The position numbers and the translations under genes were made by a program. Below are positions 11,201 through 19,811 of a stretch of DNA of 64,000 nt, in pieces; within the stretch, counting starts at the first letter, position 1, and each line of letters opens with the position of its first letter. The stretch is from an uncultured Eubacteriales bacterium. GTDB taxonomy: Bacteria > Bacillota > Clostridia > Oscillospirales > Acutalibacteraceae. The notes beneath the pieces were generated by a model that saw only the letters and a list, made by a program, of their open reading frames with translations, was not told where the DNA came from and ran no database searches. Location: contig ONAS01000012.1 in the NCBI GenBank assembly GCA_900315815.1, forward strand, positions 1-64,000. The letters are read 5' to 3'.

Positions 11201-13024
11201 TTATACTTCCATCAGGATCGGCAGGATCATCGGCGATCTGCCGGTCTGCTTGACGATCAGCTTGGCGATATCGTCCTTGATGCGGTTTTTGATAACGCCC
11301 CATTCATGGATATTGCGGCGGGAGCATTCCTCCAGGATCTCCAGCGCCGTGTCGCGGATATCGTCCATCAATGCGCCGTTCTCGCGGACATAGACAAAGC
11401 CGCGCGATACGATATCGGGGCCGCTGATGACATGACCGTCGTAGACGTCAAGCGACGCGACGATGATGATCAGACCGTCCTGACCCAGATGCTTTCTGTC
11501 GCGCAGGACGATGGAACCGACGTCGCCGACGCCCAGTCCGTCGACAAATACCTTGCCGGCGGTGACGGTATCGATCTCTTTCATCGCGGTCTGCGACAGC
11601 TCGACCACCTTGCCGATATCGCCGACATAGATGTCCTTGCGGTCCATGCCGACTGCCATCGCGATCCCGGCGTGTTTTCTCAGGTGCTTCTGCTCGCCGT
11701 GGACGGGAATGAAGTAACGGGGCTTGACCAGCGAGTGGATGAGCTTCAGCTCCTCCTGGCACGCGTGGCCGGAAACATGCACCTCGTACATGCTCTCATA
11801 AACGACCTCGCACCCGCGCTTGAGCAGCTCATCGACGACATTGCCGACGGTACGCTCGTTGCCGGGGATGGGGTTGGCGGAAATGATGATGAAATCGCCC
11901 GTGCCGACCTCCACCTTGCGGTGATCGGAATACGCCATACGCGAGAGCGCCGACATCGGCTCACCCTGCGAGCCGGTGGTCGCGAGAACGATCTTCTCCG
12001 GCGGATAATCCTTGAGGCGGTCGATATCGATGATCAGGTTGTCCGGTACGCTGACATAGCCCAGCTCACGCGCGACGTTCATATAGTTGATCATCGAGCG
12101 TCCGGAAAACGCGACCTTTCTGCCGTATTTCTGGGCGCAGTTGAGGATCTGCTGGATGCGGCTGATATTGGACGCGAAGGTCGCGATGATGATCCGGCTG
12201 TGCCGCGCCTTCATGAACAGGCTGTCAAAGCTGTCCGCGACCTTCTGCTCGGTCGCCGTATAGCCGGGACGTCCGGCGTTGGTGCTGTCCGCCATCAGCG
12301 CCAGCACTCCCTCGTCGCCCAGCTGTGCAAAGCGGCTGAGGTTGATCATGCCGCCCGCCATGGGGGTGTAGTCGATTTTGAAGTCGCCCGTGTGGACGAT
12401 CGTGCCCGCGGGGGAATGGATCGCCACGCCGACAGCGTCGGGGATGCTGTGGTTGACGTGGATCAGCTCGACGTCAAAGCAGCCCAGCTTCACGCGGTCG
12501 CCCGCGTTCTTCTTGATCAGCTCCGCGGGAGCGGACAGGCTGTGCTCACGCAGCTTGTTCTCGATCAGACCGATGGTCAGCGGCGTGCCGTAGATCGGCA
12601 CGTTCACCTTGCTGAGAAGGTACGGGATACCGCCGATATGGTCCTCATGACCGTGGGTGATGACCACGCCGCGGATCTTGTCGCGGTTCTGCTCGATATA
12701 AGTGAAATCGGGGATGACCATATCCACGCCCAGCATATCGCCGTCGGGGAACGCCATGCCGCAGTCGAGGATCATGATGTCGCCCTCGCACTCGAACGCC
12801 GTCATGTTTTTGCCGATCTCGTTGAGACCGCCGAGAAACACGATACGGATCGAAGGCTTCGGCTGCTCTTTTTTCTTTTTCGGCTCTTTCGCGGTGTGCT
12901 TTTTGGTGTTTGCCTTTACGGAAGGCTTATAGATGGTTTTCTTGGGGGCGTTTTTCTGCGCCGCCTTGCCCGACTGCTTTTTCGCGGGCTTCTTTATCTG
13001 AGGTTTTTTCATTTTTTCACTCAA
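11201..13024 (-). CDS. rnj: Ribonuclease J
   Basis: Metallo-beta-lactamase/beta-CASP endo- and 5'-exoribonuclease in mRNA decay and rRNA maturation. The metal motif HGHEDH is at residues 124-129. The start is TTG (13022-13024), because AAGGAGG lies 9 bases upstream of it, whereas the ATG four codons later would be too far away. The product of 607 residues carries about 58 Lys/Ala/Pro-rich residues before the conserved IRIVFLGGLNEIGKN core, longer than in the Bacillus enzymes. First gene of the minus-strand run that includes gdpP, rplI, dnaB, tilS, hpt and ftsH. Confidence 0.95.
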   Translation of the reverse strand: MSEKMKKPQIKKPAKKQSGKAAQKNAPKKTIYKPSVKANTKKHTAKEPKKKKEQPKPSIRIVFLGGLNEIGKNMTAFECEGDIMILDCGMAFPDGDMLGVDMVIPDFTYIEQNRDKIRGVVITHGHEDHIGGIPYLLSKVNVPIYGTPLTIGLIENKLREHSLSAPAELIKKNAGDRVKLGCFDVELIHVNHSIPDAVGVAIHSPAGTIVHTGDFKIDYTPMAGGMINLSRFAQLGDEGVLALMADSTNAGRPGYTATEQKVADSFDSLFMKARHSRIIIATFASNISRIQQILNCAQKYGRKVAFSGRSMINYMNVARELGYVSVPDNLIIDIDRLKDYPPEKIVLATTGSQGEPMSALSRMAYSDHRKVEVGTGDFIIISANPIPGNERTVGNVVDELLKRGCEVVYESMYEVHVSGHACQEELKLIHSLVKPRYFIPVHGEQKHLRKHAGIAMAVGMDRKDIYVGDIGKVVELSQTAMKEIDTVTAGKVFVDGLGVGDVGSIVLRDRKHLGQDGLIIIVASLDVYDGHVISGPDIVSRGFVYVRENGALMDDIRDTALEILEECSRRNIHEWGVIKNRIKDDIAKLIVKQTGRSPMILPILMEV

Positions 13025-13172
13025 ATAGGATGACCTCCTTTATTCTCGTAATGGTATGTAGATTGATATATGGATCTTTGTCCCAACCGTTCCGGACAAA
13101 GATGATCGATGAAAAAACCGGGAGCCGAAAGAGTTTTTTCAAAGAGCGCCTACTCCCACTTATACATCGTAT

Positions 13173-13201
13173 AGTATACATCAAAAATGCAAATCGGTCA
13201 A
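13173..13201 (-). promoter_or_regulatory. Sigma-A promoter for rnj run
   Basis: On the minus strand TTGACC, a 17-bp spacer and TATACT read toward rnj. It lies back to back with the rnhA promoter, and the leader to the rnj TTG is about 140 nt. Confidence 0.8.
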
Positions 13202-13285
13202 TACAATTGGCAGAAAAACCCATTCTCCTTACAGTATAGGCAATCCCGATCGCCGATATTCCTGACAAAATTGCATGAATATGTG

Positions 13286-13314
13286 TTGGCAAGCCGATAT
13301 AGTTGTGGTATAAT
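13286..13314 (+). promoter_or_regulatory. Sigma-A promoter for rnhA
   Basis: TTGGCA (13286-13291), a 17-bp spacer and TATAAT (13309-13314), 35 bp before the rnhA ATG. The 324-bp rnj-rnhA spacer holds these two divergent promoters and no gene that I can support. Confidence 0.85.
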
Positions 13315-13348
13315 AATCAGTATCAAACAGAAACAGGGTACAAGCATC

Positions 13349-13786
13349 ATGAAACAAGTGGAAATCTTTACCGACGGCGCCTGCTCCGGCAATCCCGGTC
13401 CGGGCGGCTGGGGCGCGATCCTGCGCTATAACGGTCACGAAAAGGAAATCTCCGGCGGCGAGGCGAACACCACCAACAACCGCATGGAGCTGCTGGCGGT
13501 CATCTCCGCCCTGAAGCTGCTCAAGGAGCCATGCGCGGTCACGCTCTACTCCGACAGCCAGTATGTCTGCAACTCTCTCAAGCTCGGCTGGGCGGAAAAA
13601 TGGCGCGCGAACAACTGGATGCGCAACAAAAAGGAAAAAGCCCTGAACCCCGAGCTGTGGGCAGAGCTTCTGGATCTGTGCGCCGTGCACAAGGTCGAGC
13701 CCGTCTGGGTACGCGGTCACGCCGGTCATCCCGAGAACGAGCGCTGTGATCAGATGGCGGTCGCCGAAAGCCGCAAATTCATGTAA
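13349..13786 (+). CDS. rnhA: Ribonuclease HI
   Basis: Degrades the RNA strand of RNA-DNA hybrids (R-loops, Okazaki primers). The 145-residue product begins MKQVEIFTDGACSGNPGPGG. The catalytic carboxylates are all visible: D9, E47 (NNRMELLAV), D69 (YSDSQYV) and D134 (ERCDQMA), with H124 in the VRGHAGH loop. The basic handle (WAEKWRANNWMRNKK) is present. The ATG at 13349 fits a strong promoter 35 bp upstream; the ribosome site is weak. It is the first gene of a plus-strand pair with the following lipoprotein. Confidence 0.97.
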   Translation: MKQVEIFTDGACSGNPGPGGWGAILRYNGHEKEISGGEANTTNNRMELLAVISALKLLKEPCAVTLYSDSQYVCNSLKLGWAEKWRANNWMRNKKEKALNPELWAELLDLCAVHKVEPVWVRGHAGHPENERCDQMAVAESRKFM

Positions 13787-13841
13787 ATCTGCTGTCGGGG
13801 AGCTTCCGTCAGCTTGTCAATCATCCAAAAGGAGGAATATC

Positions 13842-14774
13842 ATGAAAAAAGCATTATCCGTCTTATTGGCCGTCATTCTGGTGATCGGAACGCTGACGCT
13901 TGCCGCGTGCGGCAGCTCGGACTCCGGCGGAAAGAAGGAGCAGAAGGTCGATGAAAAGAACCTCAGCTTCACCACCGTCGGCGAGCTGAAAAGCGCCGGA
14001 ACCGAATACGACTTTATCGCCGCCGAGCGCAAGCTGGAGGACGACGCCGCTGTCTGCGTCATCAAGGCTGACGCGGAAGGCGAGATCACCGTTCCCGCTC
14101 AGTACGACGGCAAGGACGTCGCCGCCGTCATCTCCGAGTCGCAGAGCAGCGACCGTCTGACCTCACTGACCCTCGAAAACGGCGTGTCCTACATCGAAAA
14201 CTGCTTCACCGAAAGCAGCAGTGTACAAGCCCTCACCCTGCCCGCATCCGTCAAGGGCGTCTATCACAGCTTCAACAGCAACTCCGCGCTCAGGGAAGTG
14301 AGCTTCCCGACGAGCGTCAAGTACATCGTCGGCTCCTTCTGCAGCTGCTCCGCGCTTGAAAAGATCGAAACCACCGGTTATGTATACGGTATCCGCGAAT
14401 CGTTCCTCTCAGACGCCGCCCTCGCGGACGTCACCTTCAGCGGAGCGATCCAGAAGATCGAGAACAGCTTCGACAAAAGCGGTGTGACCTCCGTCACCTT
14501 TTCCGAGAACGTCCATGACGTGATCGAGTCCTTCAGCGAATGCGCCGCGCTGACGTCGCTGAACGTGGAGCAGATCGCGAACACCTTCAAGAAATCCTTC
14601 TGCAAGGACAGCAAGCTCGAATCCGTCAAATTCGCCCAAAGCGCCGAAAGCATCCTCTACTCCTTCAACGACAACGACGCGCTCTCAAAGGTCGATCTCG
14701 GCGGCGAGCCTCCGATCACCGACTCCTTCCTGAACTGCCCGAACTACACCCTTCCCCAGGCGCCGGCACAGTAA
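13842..14774 (+). CDS. Leucine-rich-repeat (BspA-like) surface lipoprotein
   Basis: The 310-residue product starts at an ATG with GGAGGA just upstream. A lipoprotein signal peptide ends in the lipobox LAAC, followed by a Ser/Gly/Lys linker. The rest is made of about 23-residue repeats containing patterns such as LTSLTLENGVSYIENCF, LREVSFPTSVKYIVGSF and VTSVTFSENVHDVIESF, the BspA/LRR_5 type found in surface-exposed or adhesive proteins. The repeats here alternate with a xxSF motif more regularly than usual. It lies 55 bp after rnhA and ends before a strong hairpin terminator. Ligand unknown. Confidence 0.85.
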   Translation: MKKALSVLLAVILVIGTLTLAACGSSDSGGKKEQKVDEKNLSFTTVGELKSAGTEYDFIAAERKLEDDAAVCVIKADAEGEITVPAQYDGKDVAAVISESQSSDRLTSLTLENGVSYIENCFTESSSVQALTLPASVKGVYHSFNSNSALREVSFPTSVKYIVGSFCSCSALEKIETTGYVYGIRESFLSDAALADVTFSGAIQKIENSFDKSGVTSVTFSENVHDVIESFSECAALTSLNVEQIANTFKKSFCKDSKLESVKFAQSAESILYSFNDNDALSKVDLGGEPPITDSFLNCPNYTLPQAPAQ

Positions 14775-14787
14775 ATCAAATCCCACC

Positions 14788-14824
14788 AAAAAATCCCGCT
14801 TCACATCACGAAGCGGGATTTTTG
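14788..14824. terminator. Bidirectional intrinsic terminator
   Basis: The inverted repeat AAATCCCGCTTC/GAAGCGGGATTT with a 7-base loop has T-runs on both strands, so it can end both the lipoprotein and the convergent nrdR transcripts. Confidence 0.9.
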
Positions 14825-14850
14825 TGTTTATATGAAACAGTAAGCGTGGA

Positions 14851-15306
14851 TCACTTTTCCTTGAGCAGCTTGTTGAGCTCCTCCATAAAGGTATTGATGT
14901 CCTTGAACTGGCGGTATACGGACGCAAAGCGCACATAGGCGACCTCGTCCACATTTTTGAGCTGTTCCATGGTCAGCTCGCCGATCGCCATGGAGGTGAC
15001 CTCACGGTCGAGCGACTGCTGGAGCTGGGTCTCGATATTGTCCACCATGCCCTCGATCTGATCGATGGAAACGGGACGCTTTTCACACGCGCGCAGCAGA
15101 CCGGCGGTCAGCTTATTGCGGTCGAACACCTCGCGGCTCTTGTCGCGCTTGACAACGATGATCGGCACGGTTTCGATGACCTCATGGGTCGTGAAACGCT
15201 TGCTGCACTTCAGGCATTCGCGGCGGCGGCGGATGCGCTCACCCTCGTCCGCGGGACGGGAATCGATAACCTTGCTTTCTTCAAATCCGCAGTAAGGACA
15301 CTTCAT
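14851..15306 (-). CDS. nrdR: Transcriptional repressor NrdR
   Basis: Nucleotide-sensing repressor of ribonucleotide reductase operons. The 151-residue product has the zinc ribbon MKCPYCG...[12 protein letters not shown] (cysteines 3, 6, 32, 35) followed by an ATP-cone ([16 protein letters not shown]). A sigma-A promoter lies about 45 bp upstream. Its likely target, nrdDG, is 5 kb away in this window, with paired NrdR-box-like sites at 22585-22630. Confidence 0.97.
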   Translation of the reverse strand: MKCPYCGFEESKVIDSRPADEGERIRRRRECLKCSKRFTTHEVIETVPIIVVKRDKSREVFDRNKLTAGLLRACEKRPVSIDQIEGMVDNIETQLQQSLDREVTSMAIGELTMEQLKNVDEVAYVRFASVYRQFKDINTFMEELNKLLKEK

Positions 15307-15351
15307 AGCTTCACCTCATTGAAAACCGATGGTTATATTTCTACAATAGAA

Positions 15352-15380
15352 ATTATAAAGACTGAGGCAGGTTTTAGCAA
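15352..15380 (-). promoter_or_regulatory. Sigma-A promoter for nrdR
   Basis: On the minus strand TTGCTA, a 17-bp spacer and TATAAT, reading into nrdR. Confidence 0.75.
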
Positions 15381-15444
15381 GTTATTTTTTTGTAATATCT
15401 AGTTACAGTTTCATAACAAACCCACAATATTTAGGGCTTGGGGG

Positions 15445-16635
15445 TCAATCCTTTCGCAAAAGCGGTTCCAGCGCTCTGTCGAGTATGCCGTTCATCTTCG
15501 CGATGGCGATACCGTAGTTCACCATCGGGACGCCCGCGGCGTCTGCCGCCTGCTGACGGAACTGCATCTCCTTCTCGTTGAGCATACAGCCGCCGCAGTG
15601 GACGATCAGCCGATAGGCGGACAGATCGTCGGGAAAGCTGCCGCCGCTGGTAAAGGTGAACACGGGCTTTGCGCCGCTGAATCCTTCGATCCACGCGGGG
15701 AGCTTCACGGTGCCGATATCCCCGCACTGACGGCGGTGAGTACAGCCCTCAGAGATCAGCACGCGATCGCCGTCCTTCAGCGTGCCGAGCGCCTGCGCAC
15801 CGCGCATCAGGCCTTCCAGACTGCCCTTGTAGCGGGCAAACAGCACGGAGAAGCTCGTCATCGGGATATCGGCGGGCGTATCCCTGCCGACTCTGCCGAA
15901 CACCTGTGAGTCGGTGATGACCAGCGCGGGCTTTTTCGTCAGTCCCGCAAGCACGGATCGCAACTCCTCGGGCTGACAGCAGATCACCGATGCGTGGTGA
16001 TCCAGCAGTTCACGGAGCGTCTGCTGCTGGGGCAGGATGATGCGTCCCTTGGGCGCCGCGCCGTCGATCGGGATCACAAGGATCACGGTGTCGCCCGGAC
16101 GGATCAGGTCGGCGACGATCCGCTTTTCCTTCTCCTCGTCCCTGACGATCACGCTCAGCCGCTCCTTGAGCGCCTCTATCCCCTCTCCGGTCAGGGCGCT
16201 GACGGCGATCTCTCCGTCCCCGGCCGGGACGGCCGATCCCGCAAGATCGGACTTGTTATACACGATCAGCCGCGGCAGGCGGCGCTCGTCGAATTCACGG
16301 ATCAGCGCCTTGTCGGCGTCCGTCAGTCCGACGCATCCGTCCACCACCAGAACGGCGATGTCGGTCTTGCGCAGTACCTCGCGGGTACGCTCCACACGCA
16401 GCGCTCCCAGCGCGCCCTCGTCGTCAAAGCCGGGGGTGTCGATGATCACCACCGGGCCCAGCGGCAGCAGCTCCATCGCCTTCTGTACCGGGTCGGTCGT
16501 GGTGCCGAGGGTATCGGAGACCACGGATATCTTCTGATTGGTCACAGCGTTCACGACGCTGGATTTTCCGGCGTTCCGCCGCCCGAAAAAGGCGATATGC
16601 GGACGCTCGGCGGAAACGATGCTGTTCAGCGACAT
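15445..16635 (-). CDS. hydF: [FeFe] hydrogenase maturation GTPase HydF
   Basis: Scaffold on which the 2Fe subcluster of the [FeFe] hydrogenase active site is assembled before transfer to HydA. The 396-residue product has an N-terminal Era-like GTPase domain (P-loop GRRNAGKSS at 18-26, DTPG, NKSD) and a C-terminal Fe-S domain with CTHRRQCG and HCGGC, the expected cluster ligands. The ATG has GGAGTG upstream. It follows hydG after 41 bp, as the last gene of the maturation operon. HydE and the hydrogenase itself are outside the window. Confidence 0.96.
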   Translation of the reverse strand: MSLNSIVSAERPHIAFFGRRNAGKSSVVNAVTNQKISVVSDTLGTTTDPVQKAMELLPLGPVVIIDTPGFDDEGALGALRVERTREVLRKTDIAVLVVDGCVGLTDADKALIREFDERRLPRLIVYNKSDLAGSAVPAGDGEIAVSALTGEGIEALKERLSVIVRDEEKEKRIVADLIRPGDTVILVIPIDGAAPKGRIILPQQQTLRELLDHHASVICCQPEELRSVLAGLTKKPALVITDSQVFGRVGRDTPADIPMTSFSVLFARYKGSLEGLMRGAQALGTLKDGDRVLISEGCTHRRQCGDIGTVKLPAWIEGFSGAKPVFTFTSGGSFPDDLSAYRLIVHCGGCMLNEKEMQFRQQAADAAGVPMVNYGIAIAKMNGILDRALEPLLRKD

Positions 16636-16676
16636 AAGATCACTCCGATCATTTTTCCTTCTGTCACGCCGTCCGA

Positions 16677-18125
16677 TCAGAATCTGAAATCACGGCGGTT
16701 CGAGCTTTTGATGTCCTCGATGTTCTGTCTTGCGATCGCGCGTACCTTTTCCTTGGGGATCTTCTCCAGCTCGCGCTCGATGACCGCAAAGCCGATCTTC
16801 TTGGTTTCGGGCGACGCGTAATCCACCAGATACTCGGCGAGCGTCATCAGCGCGTTGGGATGACAGCAGTTGAGGATCTGACCGGACTTGCACAGCGACA
16901 TAAAGCGGTCGCCCGTCCTGCCCTCGCGGTAGCACGCGGTGCAGAAGCTCGGGATATGACCGTTCTCCATCAGCCACGCGACGACCTCGTCAAGGGTGCG
17001 CTGGTCGGAGACGTCAAACTGTTCGGTATCGTGGGGACGCTCCTCCTCGGCATAGCCGCCGACAGAGGTACGCGAGCCGCCGGACACCTGAGAAACGCCC
17101 AGCCTGAGCAGCTTGGAGCGGACAGCCTCGCTTTCGCGGGTCGAGATGATGATGCCGGTATAGGGGACCGCCAGACGGATGCAGGCGGTGATCTTTTCAA
17201 AGGTCTCGTCGGAGATACCGCCGTCGAACTCGTCGGGGTCGATATCGTCGGCGCGCTTGACGCGGGGGACGGAAATGGTGTGCGGGCCGACGCCGTGGAC
17301 CGCCTCCAGATGCTCGGCGTGCATCAGCAGTCCCGCAAACTCATATTTGTACAGCTCCAGTCCGAACAGTACGCCCAGACCAACGTCGTCGATGCCGCCC
17401 TCCATCGCGCGGTCCATCGCCTCGGTGTGATAGTCATAGTCGTGCTTCGGGCCTGTGGGATGGAGCTTTAAGTAGCTTTCCTTGTGATACGTCTCCTGGA
17501 ACAGGATATAGGTACCGATGCCCGCGTCCTTCAGCTTGCGGTAATTCTCCACGGTGGTCGCGGCGATATTGACGTTCACGCGGCGGATCGCGCCGTTCTT
17601 GTGATGGATGCTGTAGATAGTCCTGATGCACTCCAGAATGTACTCGATCGGGTTGTTGACGGGATCCTCGCCGCTCTCGATCGCCAGACGCTTGTGTCCC
17701 ATATCCTGCAGCGCGATGACCTCTTTCTTGACCTCCTCCTGCGTCAGCTTGCGGCGCGGGATGGTCTTGTTCTTGAGATGATAGGGGCAGTAGACGCAGC
17801 CGTTGACACAGTAGTTAGACAGGTACAGCGGCGCAAAGATGACGATACGGTTGCCGTAGAAGGCGAGCTTGATCTCCTCGGCGATCTCATAGATGCGCTT
17901 CTCCACAGCGGGATCGTCACAGGCAAGCAGGACGGACGCCTCGCGGTGGGTCAGTCCGTTGCAGCGGCAGCCGGTCGCGGTCGGGATCGGGCGCGCTTTT
18001 TCGAGGATCTCGTTGATCAGCTCCATATTGTTCTTGTTCGCCTCGGCATAGGCGAGCGTTTCGCGGATCTCCGCGTCGTTGATGAATTCCTCGGCGTGCA
18101 GTGACGCCGGATTGTAAACAGCCAT
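16677..18125 (-). CDS. hydG: [FeFe] hydrogenase radical SAM maturase HydG
   Basis: Tyrosine lyase that provides CO and cyanide for the hydrogenase H-cluster. The 482-residue product has the radical-SAM cluster motif C106-x3-C110-x2-C113 in NYCVNGCVYC, the ESGEDP segment and the C-terminal auxiliary-cluster region CTACYREGRTG...CHPNAL characteristic of HydG and absent from ThiH. The ATG follows AAAGGAG. Middle gene of the TM1266-hydG-hydF operon, 35 bp after the first. Confidence 0.97.
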   Translation of the reverse strand: MAVYNPASLHAEEFINDAEIRETLAYAEANKNNMELINEILEKARPIPTATGCRCNGLTHREASVLLACDDPAVEKRIYEIAEEIKLAFYGNRIVIFAPLYLSNYCVNGCVYCPYHLKNKTIPRRKLTQEEVKKEVIALQDMGHKRLAIESGEDPVNNPIEYILECIRTIYSIHHKNGAIRRVNVNIAATTVENYRKLKDAGIGTYILFQETYHKESYLKLHPTGPKHDYDYHTEAMDRAMEGGIDDVGLGVLFGLELYKYEFAGLLMHAEHLEAVHGVGPHTISVPRVKRADDIDPDEFDGGISDETFEKITACIRLAVPYTGIIISTRESEAVRSKLLRLGVSQVSGGSRTSVGGYAEEERPHDTEQFDVSDQRTLDEVVAWLMENGHIPSFCTACYREGRTGDRFMSLCKSGQILNCCHPNALMTLAEYLVDYASPETKKIGFAVIERELEKIPKEKVRAIARQNIEDIKSSNRRDFRF

Positions 18126-18160
18126 TTTTATATCTCCTTTATCTTATTTCACGATTGCAT

Positions 18161-18406
18161 TCAGATGGACGCGTACGCGGTCTTGACGCTCACGCCGGGC
18201 AGTGACCCGATCTTTCCGCTCAGAGCGGCGATGCTGTCCTGCGGCGCGTCGACCGCGACGCTGATCAGCCGCACGCCGCGCTCCTTGTAGGGAACGCCCA
18301 TACGACCGATGACATAGTCCGAAAAATCCGACAGCAGGGCGTTGAGCTTTGCCGTCGAGCTGTCGTCCTCGACGATGATACTGATAACAGCGACCCTTGT
18401 ATCCAT
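18161..18406 (-). CDS. TM1266-family ACT-domain protein, hydrogenase-associated regulator
   Basis: An 81-residue protein beginning MDTRVAVISIIVEDDSSTAK, with an ACT-like fold pattern and a RMGVPYKERGVRLISV segment, matching the small iron-only hydrogenase system regulator family that precedes hydG in many clostridia. The start at 18404-18406 has GGAGGG upstream. The same frame is open upstream to 18547, but that stretch is the structured leader and contains the terminator hairpin, so I do not count it as coding. Its regulatory role is inferred from conserved context only. Confidence 0.85.
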   Translation of the reverse strand: MDTRVAVISIIVEDDSSTAKLNALLSDFSDYVIGRMGVPYKERGVRLISVAVDAPQDSIAALSGKIGSLPGVSVKTAYASI

Positions 18407-18421
18407 AGATCCCTCCGTCAT

Positions 18422-18451
18422 AAAAAAATAAGCCGTACCAAAGGGCACGGC
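18422..18451 (-). terminator. Attenuator hairpin before the hydrogenase maturation operon
   Basis: On the minus strand GCCGTGCC-CTTT-GGTACGGC (8-bp stem, one G-U) is followed by TTATTTTTTT, a canonical intrinsic terminator only 15 bp before the TM1266 ATG and within the leader of its own operon. This placement implies conditional termination. Confidence 0.8.
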
Positions 18452-18552
18452 AGATACGCAAATCACACCTGTCCGCAGGACAGGCGCTTCAGGTATGATG
18501 TCGTCCCTTTCACTCAGGAAATGTTCCATAACCTTGATGTCAGGCAACTTGT
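18452..18552 (-). promoter_or_regulatory. Structured 5' leader (candidate riboswitch or attenuator) of TM1266-hydG-hydF
   Basis: About 100 nt of leader between the predicted start (near 18552) and the terminator hairpin. It holds a perfect 7-bp hairpin CCTGTCC-TGC-GGACAGG (18468-18484) closed further out by ATAC/GTAT (18454-18457 with 18493-18496), and purine-rich unpaired segments. It does not match the consensus cores of the TPP, SAM, THF, ZTP, fluoride, glycine or T-box elements that I know. Identity unknown. Confidence 0.5.
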
Positions 18553-18559
18553 AAGCATT

Positions 18560-18588
18560 ATTATATCACGCCGCATGTCGATAGTCAA
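18560..18588 (-). promoter_or_regulatory. Sigma-A promoter for hydrogenase maturation operon
   Basis: On the minus strand TTGACT, a 17-bp spacer and TATAAT. It yields a leader of about 146 nt before the TM1266 start codon. Confidence 0.85.
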
Positions 18589-18620
18589 TCGTCATTTCGC
18601 ACCGCGGCGGTCGAATCTCA

Positions 18621-18650
18621 TTGACAACACATATGTAACTATAGTATAAT
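18621..18650 (+). promoter_or_regulatory. Sigma-A promoter for acyltransferase gene
   Basis: TTGACA (18621-18626), an 18-bp spacer and TATAAT (18645-18650), divergent from the hydrogenase operon promoter. Confidence 0.85.
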
Positions 18651-18687
18651 TAGTCAGTTATATTTTATTCCTTTCGGGAGCAAAACT

Positions 18688-19764
18688 ATGACGGAAACAA
18701 TCAAACCGAGAATCTACAAATATGATAACGTCAAGCTGTTCGCGATCATCCTGGTCGTGATCAGCAGCTTTGCGGACGAATTCATCTCTCACAGCGATAT
18801 CTTCCGCAGCTGGTTCGTATTCAGCTATTCGTTCACCGCGCCGCTGTTTATTTTTCTCAGCGGTCTGTTCCAGAAGCAGTACGACAAAAAGCACAGACCC
18901 GACGTGAAAAAGATCACCGCCTATCTGCTGCTCGGACTGATGCTCAAGCTGCTGATCTACTTCGTCCGCATCCTGGACGGCGACGATGTGCGGCTGGATC
19001 TGTTCGGCGGGTCGGGCATGGAATGGTACCTGTTCGTCGCGGCCGGATATATGCTGACGATGTTCGCCCTGCAAAAGGTGAACCGCTACGTCATGCTGGC
19101 GGCGTCGGTCATCATCAGCGTTGCCGCGGGATTCCTGCCGCTGGGCGATTTTCTGTATCTGATGCGGTATCTGGTATTCCTGCCCTTCTACGTGGCGGGC
19201 TATTATCTGACGCCGATCAAGGTGCGCCGCTTCACCCACCGGCTGAACGTCAAGCTGGCGGGCATCGCGTTCATCTTCATCTACTTCGTGCTGTGCTTCC
19301 AGGAGCGCGACGTCATCTATCCCCTGCGCATGCTGTTCACCGGTCAGTATCCGTACGCGGCGGTCTCGATCGAGGGCTGTACCTTCTATCACCGCCTGCT
19401 GTGCTGCGGCATTTCCGCCGTGCTGATCATTTCCGTGCTCGCGTGCGTTCCCAACCGCAAGTTCCCCGTCCTGACCCGCATGGGACGCAACACCCTCGGG
19501 GTGTACTTCTGGCATTATCCGATCGTCCTGCTGCTCTGGTACTGGGGCATCATGGATATGTTCATGCCGCTCGGCGATCCGCTGTGGAAATACCTGATGC
19601 TGGTCGCGGCAGCCGCGCTGGCGCTGGTATTATCGCTGTCCGTTTTCACCCTGCCGCTGAGAAAGCTGTGCGGGCTGATAGAGCGTGTACCCGCAAGGGT
19701 CTGCCTGATCGCGGACGCCGCGGCGATCGCGGTCGCCGCCGTCCTGCAGTGCACGGTGCTGTGA
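18688..19764 (+). CDS. Integral membrane acyltransferase-3-like protein
   Basis: A 358-residue membrane protein with about ten hydrophobic segments. The N-terminus YDNVKLFAIILVVISSFADEF resembles the start of acyltransferase-3 family proteins, which O-acylate surface polysaccharides; the RMGRNTLGVYFWHYPIVLL segment near residue 270 is the typical C-terminal family motif. The usual catalytic His of the first segment is not obvious, so the activity is uncertain. It has its own promoter and a terminator shared with convergent nrdG; no polysaccharide genes are adjacent. Confidence 0.7.
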   Translation: MTETIKPRIYKYDNVKLFAIILVVISSFADEFISHSDIFRSWFVFSYSFTAPLFIFLSGLFQKQYDKKHRPDVKKITAYLLLGLMLKLLIYFVRILDGDDVRLDLFGGSGMEWYLFVAAGYMLTMFALQKVNRYVMLAASVIISVAAGFLPLGDFLYLMRYLVFLPFYVAGYYLTPIKVRRFTHRLNVKLAGIAFIFIYFVLCFQERDVIYPLRMLFTGQYPYAAVSIEGCTFYHRLLCCGISAVLIISVLACVPNRKFPVLTRMGRNTLGVYFWHYPIVLLLWYWGIMDMFMPLGDPLWKYLMLVAAAALALVLSLSVFTLPLRKLCGLIERVPARVCLIADAAAIAVAAVLQCTVL

Positions 19765-19778
19765 CAGGATCCCTCCAT

Positions 19779-19811
19779 CAAAAAAAGCAACCTTCGCAGG
19801 TTGCTTTTCTT
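19779..19811. terminator. Bidirectional intrinsic terminator
   Basis: AAGCAACCT-TCGC-AGGTTGCTT with an A-run before and a T-run after serves both the acyltransferase and nrdG transcripts; it overlaps the nrdG stop. Confidence 0.9.

Noticed and set aside
13017..13292. Small minus-strand frame of 91 codons in the rnj-rnhA spacer
   Set aside because: It covers the divergent promoters and has no ribosome site.
18407..18547. In-frame N-terminal extension of the TM1266 protein, or TPP-type riboswitch (CTGAG and ACCTGA strings)
   Set aside because: A good ribosome site supports the internal ATG, the family is about 80 residues, and the stretch contains the terminator. The TPP core is incomplete and its elements are not in the required arrangement.
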